Part shown: positions 63,903 to 64,000 of the stretch, piece by piece
How the letters are laid out: every line of letters begins with the position of its first letter
Numbering within the stretch: the stretch's first letter is position 1
Assembly (NCBI RefSeq): GCF_002208095.1
Contig: NZ_CP017990.1
Span: 2,852,001 to 2,916,000, forward strand
Reading direction: 5' to 3'
From: Enterobacter cloacae complex sp. ECNIH7
Lineage (GTDB): Bacteria; Pseudomonadota; Gammaproteobacteria; Enterobacterales; Enterobacteriaceae
Length of the DNA: 64,000 nucleotides
Notes under the pieces: model-generated
What the model was told of the DNA's origin: nothing
What the model saw: the letters and a program-made list of their open reading frames with translations, nothing else
Databases searched by the model: none
Program-made: the position numbers and the translations under genes

Positions 63903-64000
63903 TTATTTTGTCTGGGTAAAAAGCTCCGGCGCCCACGGACGCGGATCCACTTCCATAAACGGCGCGCGCTCGAAGCGTTCCTTCAGCGCCCACGGCACCG
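63903..64000 (-). CDS. C-terminal end of an unidentified protein (cut by the window)
   Basis: On the minus strand a reading frame enters from the right edge and ends VPWALKERFERAPFMEVDPR then PWAPELFTQTK and stop at 63903. Codon use and high GC are typical of the host chromosome, and the downstream hairpin fits a gene end. Only about 31 residues are visible, too few for identification. Confidence 0.6.
   Translation of the reverse strand, partial: VPWALKERFERAPFMEVDPRPWAPELFTQTK

Overview
The window is chromosomal DNA from a member of the Enterobacteriaceae, most likely Enterobacter or a close relative. The gene order porin, yddG, fdnGHI, adhP, maeA, sra, bdm, osmC, ddp follows the corresponding E. 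coli/Salmonella region. The backbone is GC-rich with enterobacterial codon use, and most products look like close relatives of E. coli proteins. Extra blocks are inserted into this backbone: a putative peptide-type ABC transporter operon with a luciferase-like monooxygenase, a sucrose (scr) regulon, a suppressor-of-copper-sensitivity (scs) cluster, and several AT-rich orphan genes.

Region by region. 1-8897: an OmpD-type porin gene (minus strand, its 3' end beyond the window) is split by a complete 7936-bp Tn3-family transposon (612-8547), with 43-bp inverted repeats (42 of 43 matching) and a 5-bp target duplication. The transposon carries a SulP transporter, a tandem universal stress protein and a DksA/TraR-type zinc finger protein, plus a serine resolvase, a Phd/ParE-type toxin-antitoxin pair and the transposase. 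9518-15210: YddG exporter and the respiratory formate dehydrogenase N operon, with an in-frame selenocysteine TGA. 15269-24549: PPK2 kinase, AraJ-like efflux protein, and a six-gene minus-strand operon (binding protein, two permeases, double ATPase, flavin monooxygenase, AhpD-like protein). 24699-36041: adhP, an ABC-F ATPase with an elaborate leader, a repeat element, maeA, sra, bdm, a metallo-beta-lactamase-fold protein, two LysR regulators, osmC, an exported TIM-barrel-like protein and a short-chain dehydrogenase. 36038-42872: the ddp D-alanyl-D-alanine dipeptide uptake and cleavage operon, headed here by an RpiR-type regulator behind a sigma-54-like promoter. 43139-45927: a membrane-anchored hydrolase and a blue-light BLUF-EAL phosphodiesterase. 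46016-52485: scrK and scrYAB with scrR, including ScrR operators and a CRP site. 52575-64000: chemoreceptor, small AT-rich membrane proteins, a sigma factor with a co-translated membrane protein, scsABC with dsbG, digH, a VF530-family gene, an AT-rich putative PD-(D/E)XK nuclease and the end of an unidentified gene.

The most striking signal is the 5' leader of the ABC-F gene (27619-27830, minus strand). It has a 27-codon leader ORF with a near-perfect ribosome-binding site, a hairpin across the end of that ORF, and a three-way junction that covers the ABC-F start region. A repeated 7-mer lets the hairpin's 3' arm re-pair with the junction over 11 bp. This is the logic of erm-type, ribosome-stalling translational attenuation and suggests that the ABC-F factor is induced by translation inhibitors. 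It was read by eye and not folded computationally.
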